Shown piece after piece: positions 18,672 to 29,160 of a stretch of DNA of 64,000 nt. The stretch is taken from positions 2,976,001 to 3,040,000 of the forward strand of contig OZ241346.1 in the NCBI GenBank assembly GCA_965199875.1, given 5' to 3'. Position numbers and translations under genes: made by a program. The stretch is from VXYL01 sp965199875. GTDB lineage: Bacteria; Pseudomonadota; Gammaproteobacteria; Pseudomonadales; Azotimanducaceae. A model generated the notes under the pieces. It did not search any database. It worked only from the letters and a program-made list of their open reading frames with translations, and was not told the origin of the DNA. The stretch's first letter is position 1; each line of letters begins with the position of its first letter.

Positions 18672-19511
18672 TTGGCGCCAGCACGAGCGAACATCCTCCA
18701 GCGCAGCCGCCGCTGGCTGCGCGATCCGCTGTTCGCATTCCTGCTGATCGGCACGGTGGTTTTCGTTTTGGAGGACGTCTGGCGCGGGGACGCTTCGCGC
18801 ACCATCGTCGTCAGCCGAGAGCAGGCCGATCGTCTGGCCGAGCTGTGGAACGCGCAGATGGGGCGTCCGCCGACGGCCCAGGAACTCGCGGCGCTGGTCG
18901 AAGACCACGTTCGGGAGGAAATACTCGTTCGCGAGGCGAAACGCCTGCGCTTGGACGAAGACGACGTCATCGTGCGTCGCCGCCTGGCGCAGAAGGTCTC
19001 GTTCCTAAGCGAGGACGTCGCCGCCCTCGAACCACCCGAGGAAGAAGAGCTCAGCCGCTACTTCGAGGCGCATCGACAGCGCTACGAGACACCGGCGGTG
19101 GTGACGTTCAGCCACATCTACTTCAGCCCCGACCGCCGCGCCGACGCCGCCGGCGACGCCGAGCGGGCCTTGGCCGAACTCGACCCCGAGGCATGGCGAA
19201 CCACGGGCGACCCCTTCATGCTGGGCAGAACCTACGCGCACGCCGCTCTGCCGCGTTTGCGCAAGGACTTCGGCGACGCCTTCGCCGAGCAGGTGGCGGC
19301 CATGCCCGCCGAAGGCGTCTGGCGCGGACCGCTGCCCTCTGGCTACGGCTTCCATCTGGTGCGCGTCGATGCCGCCAGCCCGGCCAAGGGCGCTGACTAC
19401 GCGTCGGTGGCCGAGCGCGTGGCGGCGGACTTCGACGCGCAACGCCGTGCCGATGCCAACAATGCCTACTTCGAGAATCTCCGTGCCCAGTACACGGTGG
19501 AAACGCCGTGA
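18672..19511 (+). CDS. membrane-anchored parvulin-like peptidyl-prolyl isomerase
   Basis: A protein of about 279 residues from a TTG at 18672. The frame is open upstream, with other starts at 18639 (TTG) and 18486 (ATG) and no clear ribosome site. One transmembrane segment lies near the N-terminus (PLFAFLLIGTVVFVLEDVW), followed by a coiled SurA/PpiD-type helical region and a parvulin-like domain (FSHIYFSPD, GDPFMLG, GVWRGPLPSGYGFHLVRV). It probably folds envelope proteins in the periplasm. It overlaps the HupE/UreJ-type gene by four bases (GTGA), so the pair is likely expressed together. Confidence 0.8.
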   Translation: MAPARANILQRSRRWLRDPLFAFLLIGTVVFVLEDVWRGDASRTIVVSREQADRLAELWNAQMGRPPTAQELAALVEDHVREEILVREAKRLRLDEDDVIVRRRLAQKVSFLSEDVAALEPPEEEELSRYFEAHRQRYETPAVVTFSHIYFSPDRRADAAGDAERALAELDPEAWRTTGDPFMLGRTYAHAALPRLRKDFGDAFAEQVAAMPAEGVWRGPLPSGYGFHLVRVDAASPAKGADYASVAERVAADFDAQRRADANNAYFENLRAQYTVETP

Positions 19512-20488
19512 GCGGGGTGCGCGTCGCCCTCGCCTTCGTTGCCGCGCTGGCCGGTTTCGCTGCCATCGCCCATGAAGTGCGACCGGCGCTGCTGCGCATC
19601 GACGCGGCAGCCGAAGGACGCTATCGCGCGGTGTGGAAGCTGCCCTTGGCCGGCGGCCGGCTGCTGCCCTTGGCGCCGGTGTTTCCGCAGCACTGCACGG
19701 CGCGTTCGACGGGATTCGACAACACCTTGAGCGGCGCGATCGTCCAGCGCTTCGACCTGGACTGTCCATCCGGCCTGCGCGGCGGCACGGTCGCCATCGA
19801 CGGCTTGTCGCGGACGATCACCGACGTCATGGTGCAGGCGACGTTGGCGGACGGATCGAGCTTCTCCGGCCTGCTGAAACCGTCGCGGCCGGCGATGGTC
19901 ATCGGCGAAGGCGGCGGCGCAGCGGCCTTCGGCTATCTGACCCTGGGCATCGAACACCTGCTCCTAGGCTTCGACCACATCCTCTTCGTACTGACGCTGA
20001 TGTTCTTTCTGCATCGGTTTGGCCCGCTGGCGAAGGCGGTAACGGCCTTCACCGTCGCGCACAGCATCACCCTGGGCCTCTCCGCGCTGCAACTGGTGCA
20101 TCTGCCGCAAGCGCCGGTGGAAGCCGTGATCGCGCTGTCGATCCTGTTCCTGGCGGTAGAAAAGCTGCGCGGCGTCGACGACTCCATCAGCGTCAACCAC
20201 ACCTGGGTGGTCGCCTTCGCCTTCGGCCTGCTGCATGGCTTCGGCTTCGCTGGCGCCTTGGCGGACATCGGCCTGCCGAGGGAGAACCTCGCCCTGGCGC
20301 TGCTGCTGTTCAACCTCGGCGTGGAGGTCGGCCAGCTGGCGGTGGTTGCGGCGGCGCTGGCCGTGGTCTGGGCCGTTGGCAAGTTGGGCATCGTCGTGCC
20401 CCGGCACGTCGTCCGGGCGCCCTTGTACTTGAGCGGCTGCCTCGCCGGCTACTGGTTCGTGTCCAGAACCGCGGCCATCGTGGCTTGA
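19508..20488 (+). CDS. HupE/UreJ-family membrane protein
   Basis: A 326-residue membrane protein starting at GTG 19508, overlapping the previous stop. A signal-like segment is followed by a periplasmic domain with two cysteines (about residues 62-86). Six or so transmembrane helices follow (about 140-320), with GFDHILFVLTLMFFL, FTVAHSITLGLSAL and LLHGFGFAGAL, the histidine-bearing motifs of the HupE/UreJ_2 family. HupE and UreJ relatives are linked to nickel or other metal uptake. No hydrogenase or urease gene is nearby, so the substrate is open. Coupling to a parvulin-type isomerase suggests the isomerase assists this protein or its partners. Confidence 0.83.
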   Translation: MSGVRVALAFVAALAGFAAIAHEVRPALLRIDAAAEGRYRAVWKLPLAGGRLLPLAPVFPQHCTARSTGFDNTLSGAIVQRFDLDCPSGLRGGTVAIDGLSRTITDVMVQATLADGSSFSGLLKPSRPAMVIGEGGGAAAFGYLTLGIEHLLLGFDHILFVLTLMFFLHRFGPLAKAVTAFTVAHSITLGLSALQLVHLPQAPVEAVIALSILFLAVEKLRGVDDSISVNHTWVVAFAFGLLHGFGFAGALADIGLPRENLALALLLFNLGVEVGQLAVVAAALAVVWAVGKLGIVVPRHVVRAPLYLSGCLAGYWFVSRTAAIVA

Positions 20489-20491
20489 CCG

Positions 20492-22042
20492 CTACAGCAC
20501 GGCCTCGATCAGGTACGGGCCTTCGGCATCGAGCGCCGCGGTCAGGGCGGCGTCGAACTCTTCGCAGGTGGCGGCCCTGGCGCCCGGCACGCCTTGTGCG
20601 CTGGCCAAGGCGACCCAGTCCAGATCGGGATGCCCCAGGTCGAACAGGCTGGCGGCGCACTGGCCGATGTCGTTGACGCCGAGGCGCCGGTATTCGACCT
20701 CCAGAATGTTGTACTGGCGGTTGGAGAAGATGATGGCGACGACGTCCAGGCTCTCCCGAGCCGCCGTCCACAGGAACTGGTTGGTGTACATCGCGCCGCC
20801 GTCGCCCAGGAGCGCGATGGTTTGCCGATCCGGGCAGGCGACCGCCGCGCCCACGGCCACCGGGCCGCCCTGGCCGATGGAACCGCCGGTGATGTTCAGC
20901 CAGGAGTGGCGCACGCAGCGCTGCATGACCGGATAGGCCGCGCCGCCAGCGCCGGAGTCGACGGCGACGATGCTGTTCTCCGGCGCCCGGGCGGCGAGCA
21001 CGTCGGCAATGCCGCGGGCGCCGAGCTTGCCGGTGGGAAGGTCCGGCCGCCGAGCGTCCGGCACCTCGGCGCCGCCGCAGTCCAGGGCATCGGCCAGGTC
21101 GTCCAGCGCCGCCGCCACGTCTTCGTGGCGATGCGCCACTCGAATCGTACGGCAGCCTTCGGGAACCAGGTCGCTCGGCAGGTTGCGGTAGGCGAAGAAG
21201 CTCACCGGCGGCTCGCTGCCCAGCAGCACCAGCTGGCGCACCGGCGCCAGCAGTTCGACGATCTGCTCGGGAAAGTAGGGCAGGCGGCGTACCAGGGGGA
21301 GATCCGGCCCCGCTTCCACCCGTGCCGGAAAGGTCGGCGAATAGACTTCGCAGCCGGTCTTCAGGGCGATGCGGCCAGCTGCCCGCACGCCGCGTTCGCT
21401 CAAGCCGGCACCGTCCACGAAGAGGATCGTGCGCGCATCGACCGCGCGCGCCGCAGCTTCGATCACGTCGGCGGCGACCCGCGGCTTGGCGATGGCGGCG
21501 TCGAAGCCTGCCGCCTTGCCGACGGCGCGCCCGTCGCCCCAGGCGCAGTCGGCGGGCAGAATCAGCGTCGCCACACTGCCCATTGGATCCGGGTTGGCGG
21601 ACCTTGCGGCGCGCACCGCGTCGGCGGCGTCGAGTCCTGCGCCTTCGCTGCTGCGCGACGTGCGGATCCACGCCGAAACCGGCTTGGCGACGGCTTCGAT
21701 GTCCGCCGTCAACGGCGCGTCGTAGGCGACGTGGTGCCGCGCATGGTCGCCCACCACGTTCACCAGGGGCGTTGCCGCTCGGCGGCAGTTGTGCAGATTG
21801 GCAATGCCGTTGCCAAGCCCGGCGCCCAGGTGCAGCAGCGTGGTCGCCGGCTGGCCCCGCATGCGGCCATAGCCGTCCGCGGCGCCGGTGCAGACGCCCT
21901 CGAACAGGCACAGGATGGCGTGGACTTCCGGCACCGCGTCGATGGCCTGCACCAGGTGCATTTCCGAGGTGCCCGGATTGGCGAAGCAGGTGTCGACGCC
22001 GTGCGCCAGAAGAGTTCGGACCACGCTCTCGGCGCCGTTCAT
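20492..22042 (-). CDS. thiamine-diphosphate-dependent enzyme (acetolactate synthase-like)
   Basis: A 516-residue ThDP enzyme. The catalytic glutamate is in LCLFEGVCTGAADGYGRM (about residue 49). The ThDP/Mg motif is GDGGAMYTNQFLWTAARE followed by IIFSN, about 30 residues in all. The N-terminal Pyr and C-terminal PP domains are clear; the central domain is short. These families include acetolactate synthase, benzoylformate decarboxylase and related 2-keto acid enzymes, and the exact reaction cannot be assigned. No small regulatory subunit gene is adjacent, which argues against a dedicated branched-chain synthase. ATG at 22042 has GGAG nine bases upstream. Confidence 0.85.
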   Translation of the reverse strand: MNGAESVVRTLLAHGVDTCFANPGTSEMHLVQAIDAVPEVHAILCLFEGVCTGAADGYGRMRGQPATTLLHLGAGLGNGIANLHNCRRAATPLVNVVGDHARHHVAYDAPLTADIEAVAKPVSAWIRTSRSSEGAGLDAADAVRAARSANPDPMGSVATLILPADCAWGDGRAVGKAAGFDAAIAKPRVAADVIEAAARAVDARTILFVDGAGLSERGVRAAGRIALKTGCEVYSPTFPARVEAGPDLPLVRRLPYFPEQIVELLAPVRQLVLLGSEPPVSFFAYRNLPSDLVPEGCRTIRVAHRHEDVAAALDDLADALDCGGAEVPDARRPDLPTGKLGARGIADVLAARAPENSIVAVDSGAGGAAYPVMQRCVRHSWLNITGGSIGQGGPVAVGAAVACPDRQTIALLGDGGAMYTNQFLWTAARESLDVVAIIFSNRQYNILEVEYRRLGVNDIGQCAASLFDLGHPDLDWVALASAQGVPGARAATCEEFDAALTAALDAEGPYLIEAVL

Positions 22043-22281
22043 GGGGTTTGCTCCATCGTCAGTTCGTCCTCCGGGAGGTGCAGCCGACGGCGATGGCGCT
22101 TAAGTGCCAGCTGCACTGCCATCGTCGTGGTTGCGCGGATCATGTTTGCACGGTTGCAACGATAGCGCTCCTTGCGAAACTCCGCCTTGCGTTCCATCCT
22201 TGCGTTTTCTCGCGTCGGGATCGCCCCGACGATGGTACGAAAACGCCCGAGTCCGCCGAAACAACCCTCGAGGAGCACGCC
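22043..22281. promoter_or_regulatory. divergent intergenic region with a TTGCA/TGCAA palindrome
   Basis: The 239 bp separate the divergent ThDP-enzyme gene and the 22282 gene, so promoters for both must lie here. A perfect palindrome, TTGCA-CGGT-TGCAA, occurs at 22146-22159, resembling operators of LacI/GalR-type regulators in shape. I see no good -35/-10 pair on either strand, and no regulator gene is next to it. Confidence 0.25.
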
Positions 22282-22863
22282 ATGACCTACGCCTATTCGC
22301 GCTTGCGAACCAACGGGCGCGACTATCGCGCAGCCTATGACGCACTGCGCGACGGCAACGCGGCGTTGCGGCCAGCCAGCCTGTGGGGTGCGTTTCACGG
22401 TCTGTTCGGCGTCGCCTCCAACGAGTTGATCGTCGTCTCCTACGGCGACGTCGGCAACATCGACGCCACCCTCGGCGGGCTTGCCGAGGTCGCCGCCGTG
22501 GATACCCTGCTGCTCGAGCCCACCGTGCGCCCGACGGTGGACGAAGCGCGAACGCGAGCGGGGTTGTACGTGTTCCGGTTCTTTTCCGTGGCGCACGAGG
22601 ATGTCGACGAAATCGCCGACTTGTCGCAGCGGGCGTGGCTCGACTTCGAGACCGGCAAGGACTACAGCGCCATCCCGCAGGGGCTCTTCCGCCAGCGCGA
22701 CACGAGTTCCTCGAACGGTCGAATGCTGCTTTGCACCTGGTACGACGGCCTGAACTCCTGGCAGGCGTCCCGGACGCCGCCCGGTGCCGCCGGCGAACTG
22801 TTCCGCCGCCGCCACGCGCTGACCCAAAGCACCGTGGCCTACGCAACTCGGCTGCTGGCGTGA
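22282..22863 (+). CDS. conserved hypothetical protein, possibly dimeric alpha/beta-barrel (NIPSNAP-like)
   Basis: A 193-residue soluble protein with no signal peptide or membrane segment. ATG at 22282 follows GAGGAG. The alternation of beta strands and helices (ELIVVSYGD, GLYVFRFFSVAHEDVDEI, MLLCTWYDGLNSWQASR) suggests two ferredoxin-like/dimeric alpha-beta barrel halves, as in NIPSNAP-type proteins, but the match is by pattern only. It overlaps the next gene's possible GTG start, so the two are likely translationally coupled. Function unknown. Confidence 0.65.
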   Translation: MTYAYSRLRTNGRDYRAAYDALRDGNAALRPASLWGAFHGLFGVASNELIVVSYGDVGNIDATLGGLAEVAAVDTLLLEPTVRPTVDEARTRAGLYVFRFFSVAHEDVDEIADLSQRAWLDFETGKDYSAIPQGLFRQRDTSSSNGRMLLCTWYDGLNSWQASRTPPGAAGELFRRRHALTQSTVAYATRLLA

Positions 22864-23279
22864 TCGCCAAGGCGATGTCGAACGCCACCGCCGAGGACGA
22901 GCAGTTGGCGTTGTTCGCCAACGACGCCTTCTATCTGGCCTTCGCGCAGAAGGACTTCAACGCCATGCAGCGCCTGTGGGCGTTGCACTGCCCGACGCTG
23001 TGCATCCATCCCGGCTGGCCAGCCATTCACGAGCGCGCCGGCATCGTCGCCAGCTGGCGGCGCATCCTGGGCAATCCGGACCAGCCCGGCATCGACTTCT
23101 ACAACGCCACCGCCTATCGAGCCGGTTCGGTAGTGATGGTCACCTGCTACGAGGAACTGCCGGGGTCGATCTGCGTCGCCAGCAACGGGTTCGTCAAGGA
23201 GGACGGCGCCATGCGCTTGTTCCACCACCACTCGGGCGCCTGCGCCGAGCCGCCACCGCCGAAAGGCTTGGCCACCTGA
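22860..23279 (+). CDS. SnoaL/NTF2-like small protein
   Basis: A 139-residue protein. It could start at GTG 22860, overlapping the preceding stop as GTGA, or at ATG 22875 (134 residues). The sequence FANDAFYLAFAQKDFNAMQRLW, then HPGWPAIHERAGIVASWRRIL, and the end LFHHHSG match the NTF2-like/SnoaL fold found in small isomerases and in stand-alone proteins that bind small hydrophobic ligands. No catalytic assignment is possible. It forms an apparent pair with the preceding unknown gene; the methyltransferase gene begins 59 bp downstream. Confidence 0.75.
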   Translation: MIAKAMSNATAEDEQLALFANDAFYLAFAQKDFNAMQRLWALHCPTLCIHPGWPAIHERAGIVASWRRILGNPDQPGIDFYNATAYRAGSVVMVTCYEELPGSICVASNGFVKEDGAMRLFHHHSGACAEPPPPKGLAT

Positions 23280-23338
23280 GTGCCGTTCAAGGAATCCAGC
23301 GAGGCTGGTCTCGGACCGCCGAGGCGCGAATCCAGGCC

Positions 23339-26224
23339 ATGCCGCTGAACAGCGAGGCCACCGTCAACGCCGCGCTCGCGGAGGCGCTGCGCCACAAGCA
23401 CCCGCTGTGGCGCGAGTCCCTGGGCGTCGAGCAAAGCGGGGTGTTCCAAGAGAACCGCTTGTTGCGCCCGGACATCGCCGTGCGCGCGCGGCGCGCCCAG
23501 CCGGTGGTGGTGGAAACGGAGTTCGCTCCGGCGGCAACGGTCGAGCAGGACGCCGCCGGCCGGCTTGGCCTCGTGCCGGTGGGCGGCAGGGCGCTGGAAC
23601 AAGCCATCGCGGTCCGCCTGCCCGAGGACCTGCGCCGCGGCCAGGCGGACCTGCCGGAGCGCGTCGCCGCGGCCGAGTTCGGCTACTGCGTGCTGTCGGG
23701 CGAACCGTCGGCGCCCGAGCGCTGGCCGGCCGAAGGCTGGCTGACCGGCGGCTTGAACGACCTCGCCCGCTGCATGGAACAGGCGATGACCTCGGCGCGG
23801 CTGATCGAACTGGGCATGACGACCCTCGAACAGGGCGTGCGCGACGCCACCCGGTCGGTTGACGACGGCGTGGCGACGGGCGGCGTCTACATACCGATAC
23901 GGCTTGGGAATGCGCTCAACCAACGTCCAGGCACGCAGACCACGCGCATGGCGATGGCCATCGTCGCCAACGCGCTGTTGTTTCAAGAGACCATCGCCGA
24001 TGCCCACCAGCTGCCGACCATGGCCGATCTCGCGCAGCTCCCGGACTGGCGGCTGCCACCTGTGGTGCTGGACATCTGGACACACGTACTCGCGGAGATC
24101 AACTACTGGCCGATATTCCGCTTGGCGGCGGACCTGCTGATTCCCCAATCCGGCGTGACGATCAGGGAAATTCTCTATCCGCTGGTGCGTACCGCCAAGG
24201 AGCTGTCCGGACTTGGCGTCACCAGCGGACAGGATCTCTCCGGGCGCATGTTCCAACGCCTCATCGCCGACCGGAAGTTCCTCGCGACCTTCTACACTCG
24301 GCCCGAGTCCGCCACGCTGCTGGCGGAACTGGCGGTCGCCCGCCTGGACACGGACTGGGCGGACCTCGACGCCTATCCGAATCTGCGCGTCGCCGACCTC
24401 TCCTGCGGCACGGGCACGCTGCTGGCGGCGGCGTATCAGGCGCTGCTGGCGCGCTATCGGCACGGCGGCGGCGACGACCGCCGCATCCACGCCGCCATGC
24501 TTGAGAACGCCGTCGTCGCTGCGGACATCATGCCGGCCGCGGCGCATCTGTGCGCCGCCCAGCTGTCGAGCGCCCATCCGGGGGAAGTGTTCGACCACAC
24601 CCGCGTCTACACCATGCCCTACGGCGTCGGCAGCGGCGCCGAGCAGCCTCGGGGAGTCGCCATCGGTTCGCTGGACCTTACGGCCAAGGGGCAGACGCGG
24701 TCGCTCTTTCCCACCGGGCAGCGCCAAGCGCACGGCCACGGCGAGGTGGAAGTGGAGGACCTCGATCTGCCCCACGAGTCGGTAGATCTGATCATCATGA
24801 ATCCGCCGTTCACCCGGCCCACCAACCACGAGATCGCCGACGTGCCGGTGCCGTCCTTCGCCGGATTCGGCACCACCGCGGACGAGCAGCGGGCGATGTC
24901 GGAGCGGCTTGCCGAGGTGCGCCGCGGGCTGGCAGCGCCGGCCGGCCACGGCAACGCCGGCCTCGCGTCCAACTTCGTGGACTTGGCGCATGCCAAGGTG
25001 AAGCCGGGCGGCGTCGCGGCGCTGGTGTTGCCGATAGCGTTCGTGCAAGGCGCGTCGTGGCGGGCGGCGCGGGAGCTGTTCGCGCACCGCTACCGAGACA
25101 TCGTCGTCGTCACGGTGGCGGCGAGCGGCGACACCGAGCGCGCCTTCTCCGCGGACACCGGCATGGCGGAAGCGCTGGTCGTCGCCACGAAGGCGGAAGA
25201 CCGCGACGCGGCGACCGGCGAGGCGCTGTTCGTGAACCTGTTCAGGCGGCCGCGCAGCCTGGTGGAAGCGACCGATGTCGCCAAGCTGATTGCCGCACTG
25301 CCGGCGGCGTCGAGCGGCCGCCTGCGCGCCGGGGAGCAGCCTCTGGGCGCCTACATCCGCGCTCGGCTGGACGACGGCGGCTGCGCGGCGTTGCGCGAAA
25401 CCGCCTTGGCGGAAACGATGATGGCGCTTGCCGGCAGCGCGCTGCGGATGCCGCGCCACGAGCAATTGCGGCTGCCCATCGCACCCTTGAGCGCCCTTGG
25501 CCGGCGCGGCCCGCTGCACCGCGACATCGGCAACGGCAAGGATGGCGAACCGCCATTTCGCGGCCCGTTCAAGATCGTGCCGCGCAGCGGAGTGCCGAGC
25601 TATCCGGCGCTGTGGGCGCACGACGCGGAACGGGAGCGACAGCTGGTGGTGGCGCCGGACCGGGAGGGACTCGTGCGGCCGAACTGCGAGCAGCAGGCGC
25701 TGCGCGTCTGGCAGACCGCCGCCAAGCTGCACTTCACCCTGGACTTCCAGATCAACTCGCAGAGCCTGACCGCCTGCGTGACGCCGGAACCCTGCCTAGG
25801 CGGTCGCGCGTGGCCCGGTTTCCACCCGCATCGGGACGAGTGGATGGATGTCATGGCGCTGTGGGCGAACTCGACGCTCGGCTTGATGTCGTTCTGGTGG
25901 GTGGGTTCGCGGCAGCAGCAGGGGCGCGCCATCACGACCATCTCCGCGCTGCCGGCGCTGCCGATGATCGACGCTCGGGCGCTTGCTGGGGAACAGCTTG
26001 CCCGCGCCGGCACCATCTTCGAGCGCTTCCGCTCCAAGCGGCTGTTGCCGGCGAACGAAGCCTACCGCGACGACGTGCGCAAGGCCTTGGACCGCGCCGT
26101 GCTGGTAGAGCTGCTGGGGCTGCCGAGCGACGTTCTGCCGCCCCTCGACAACCTGCGCCTGCAATGGTGCGCCGAACCGGCCGTCCACGGCGGCAAGGAC
26201 AGCGCTCCGGGGGTCGCGTCCTAG
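23339..26224 (+). CDS. large N6-adenine DNA methyltransferase with PD-(D/E)xK-like N-terminus
   Basis: A 961-residue protein. The SAM-binding motif I is ADLSCGTGTLLAAAY at residues about 352-366, and catalytic motif IV is IIMNPPF (NPPF at 488-491), so it belongs to the gamma-class N6-adenine methyltransferases. The first 150 residues contain RPDIAV (D45) followed by PVVVETEF (E59, E61), which is the spacing of a PD-(D/E)xK nuclease site with ExE in place of ExK. The last 270 residues could be a target-recognition region. Size and order resemble single-chain type IIG enzymes such as MmeI. No hsdS, hsdR or other defence gene is adjacent. ATG at 23339 is the only ATG near the domain start, with a weak ribosome site. 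Methylation is well supported; cleavage is inference. Confidence 0.8.
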   Translation: MPLNSEATVNAALAEALRHKHPLWRESLGVEQSGVFQENRLLRPDIAVRARRAQPVVVETEFAPAATVEQDAAGRLGLVPVGGRALEQAIAVRLPEDLRRGQADLPERVAAAEFGYCVLSGEPSAPERWPAEGWLTGGLNDLARCMEQAMTSARLIELGMTTLEQGVRDATRSVDDGVATGGVYIPIRLGNALNQRPGTQTTRMAMAIVANALLFQETIADAHQLPTMADLAQLPDWRLPPVVLDIWTHVLAEINYWPIFRLAADLLIPQSGVTIREILYPLVRTAKELSGLGVTSGQDLSGRMFQRLIADRKFLATFYTRPESATLLAELAVARLDTDWADLDAYPNLRVADLSCGTGTLLAAAYQALLARYRHGGGDDRRIHAAMLENAVVAADIMPAAAHLCAAQLSSAHPGEVFDHTRVYTMPYGVGSGAEQPRGVAIGSLDLTAKGQTRSLFPTGQRQAHGHGEVEVEDLDLPHESVDLIIMNPPFTRPTNHEIADVPVPSFAGFGTTADEQRAMSERLAEVRRGLAAPAGHGNAGLASNFVDLAHAKVKPGGVAALVLPIAFVQGASWRAARELFAHRYRDIVVVTVAASGDTERAFSADTGMAEALVVATKAEDRDAATGEALFVNLFRRPRSLVEATDVAKLIAALPAASSGRLRAGEQPLGAYIRARLDDGGCAALRETALAETMMALAGSALRMPRHEQLRLPIAPLSALGRRGPLHRDIGNGKDGEPPFRGPFKIVPRSGVPSYPALWAHDAERERQLVVAPDREGLVRPNCEQQALRVWQTAAKLHFTLDFQINSQSLTACVTPEPCLGGRAWPGFHPHRDEWMDVMALWANSTLGLMSFWWVGSRQQQGRAITTISALPALPMIDARALAGEQLARAGTIFERFRSKRLLPANEAYRDDVRKALDRAVLVELLGLPSDVLPPLDNLRLQWCAEPAVHGGKDSAPGVAS

Positions 26225-26238
26225 GCGCCTCGCCGGCG

Positions 26239-27384
26239 CTAGTAGCCTTCGAGTTCCCCGTAGCGGCTGCGGTGGAAGTGCATGTCGCCGAAGGTCTGCT
26301 CGGTGACCGCGGCGCGCTTGATGAAGAAGCCGATGTCGAACTCGTCGGTCATGCCGATGCCGCCGTGCATCTGAATGCCCTCCCGGGACACCGTGTGGAA
26401 GGTCTCCCCCACCTTCGCCTTGGCCAGGCTGGCGAGCTTGGCGATCTCCGCTGGGTCGCGGCCCTCGTCGAGGGCCGTCAGCGCTTCGAGGACGCACGAC
26501 TTGGAGAGTTCGATCTCGCAGAACATGTTCGCGGCGCGATGCTTCAACGCTTGGAACGAGCCGATCGGCACGCCGAACTGCTCGCGGTCCTTGAGGTACT
26601 GCACGGTGCGCTCGAAGCATTCCTCGGTGCTGCCGAGCATCTCGGCGCAAATGCCGATGCGGGCGATGTCGAGGGCCGGGTCCAGCACGTCGGCGCCCTT
26701 GTCGGCGTCGCCGATCAGCGCGTCTGCGCCTACTGCGACCTCGTTCAGCTCGATGTTGGCGGCGTTGCGGCTGTCCACCATCCTGGTGCGCGTGACGGCC
26801 ACGCCGTCGGCGTCGCGGGCGACCAGAAAGAGCGAGATGCCATCGCGTTCGCCGCTCGAGCCGGACGTGCGGGCAGCGACGATCAGCCGATCCGCCACGT
26901 GCCCGTCGAGAACGAACTTCTTGCTGCCGGAGATCGCGTAGCCGTCGCTCGTCCTCTGCGCGCTGGTCGAAATGCCGTAGGGGTTGTGGCGGTGGGACTC
27001 CTCCAGCGCCAGCGCCAGCAGCAGCTCGCCAGTGGTCACCTTGGGCAGCAGTTGCGACTTCTGCGCGTCGCTGCCGCCTAGATTGAGGATCGTGCCGCCA
27101 AGCCACACGGTGGCGAAGAGCGGGCTCGCGGCCAACGTGCGGCCGGTCTCCTCGGTGACCACGCCAAGCCCCTTGTAGCCGAAGGCCAGGCCGCCGTGCT
27201 CCTCGGGGAAGGGAATGCCGGCCCAGCCCAGTTCCGTCATTTGCGCCCAGGTCGGGCGATCGAAGCCGTCGGGACTGTCGTCGTCGCGCAGTTTGCGCAG
27301 CTGGGCGATGGGCGCATTGTCGGCGCAGAACTCCTTGGCCGAATCTTTCAGCATGTTCTGCTCGTCGTTGAGAATCATGGGCAT
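26239..27384 (-). CDS. acyl-CoA dehydrogenase
   Basis: A 381-residue FAD flavoprotein that oxidises acyl-CoA to enoyl-CoA. The three domains are visible: the helical N-terminus with LGWAGIPFPEEHGGL, the middle domain (LALEES, GSKKFVLDG), and the C-terminal helices with REQFGVPIGSFQALKHR and QMHGGIGMTDE. The usual catalytic glutamate position is hard to place by eye. ATG at 27384 has AAGGGGA upstream; a second ATG lies two codons later. It converges on the methyltransferase gene with 14 bp between stops and is divergent from the ABC ATPase gene. Possible substrates include branched or side-chain acyl groups. Confidence 0.93.
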   Translation of the reverse strand: MPMILNDEQNMLKDSAKEFCADNAPIAQLRKLRDDDSPDGFDRPTWAQMTELGWAGIPFPEEHGGLAFGYKGLGVVTEETGRTLAASPLFATVWLGGTILNLGGSDAQKSQLLPKVTTGELLLALALEESHRHNPYGISTSAQRTSDGYAISGSKKFVLDGHVADRLIVAARTSGSSGERDGISLFLVARDADGVAVTRTRMVDSRNAANIELNEVAVGADALIGDADKGADVLDPALDIARIGICAEMLGSTEECFERTVQYLKDREQFGVPIGSFQALKHRAANMFCEIELSKSCVLEALTALDEGRDPAEIAKLASLAKAKVGETFHTVSREGIQMHGGIGMTDEFDIGFFIKRAAVTEQTFGDMHFHRSRYGELEGY

Positions 27385-27470
27385 GGGCTGTTCCCCTTTG
27401 TCGTTGCCAAGATGATATGCCACGCGCCGATGAGGTAGAAGCCCTGCTGGAAAGCGAGCGAACCGTCGTC

Positions 27471-27497
27471 TTGCTGGTGCCCGGTTGCGGTTAGAAT
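27471..27497 (+). promoter_or_regulatory. candidate promoter for the ABC ATPase gene
   Basis: TAGAAT at 27492-27497 is a good -10 match, 38 bp before the ATG at 27535. Upstream, TTGCTG at 27471-27476 has a short 15-base spacer; a TCTTGC two bases earlier would give 17. The region lies between divergent genes. Support is from motif shape only. Confidence 0.35.
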
Positions 27498-27534
27498 CGA
27501 ACGGACTCGACGAGCGGCGACCCTGGGAGGGTGG

Positions 27535-29139
<1,605 letters not shown>

Positions 29140-29160
29140 CCTGCCTCGCTTCAAGCGGAG

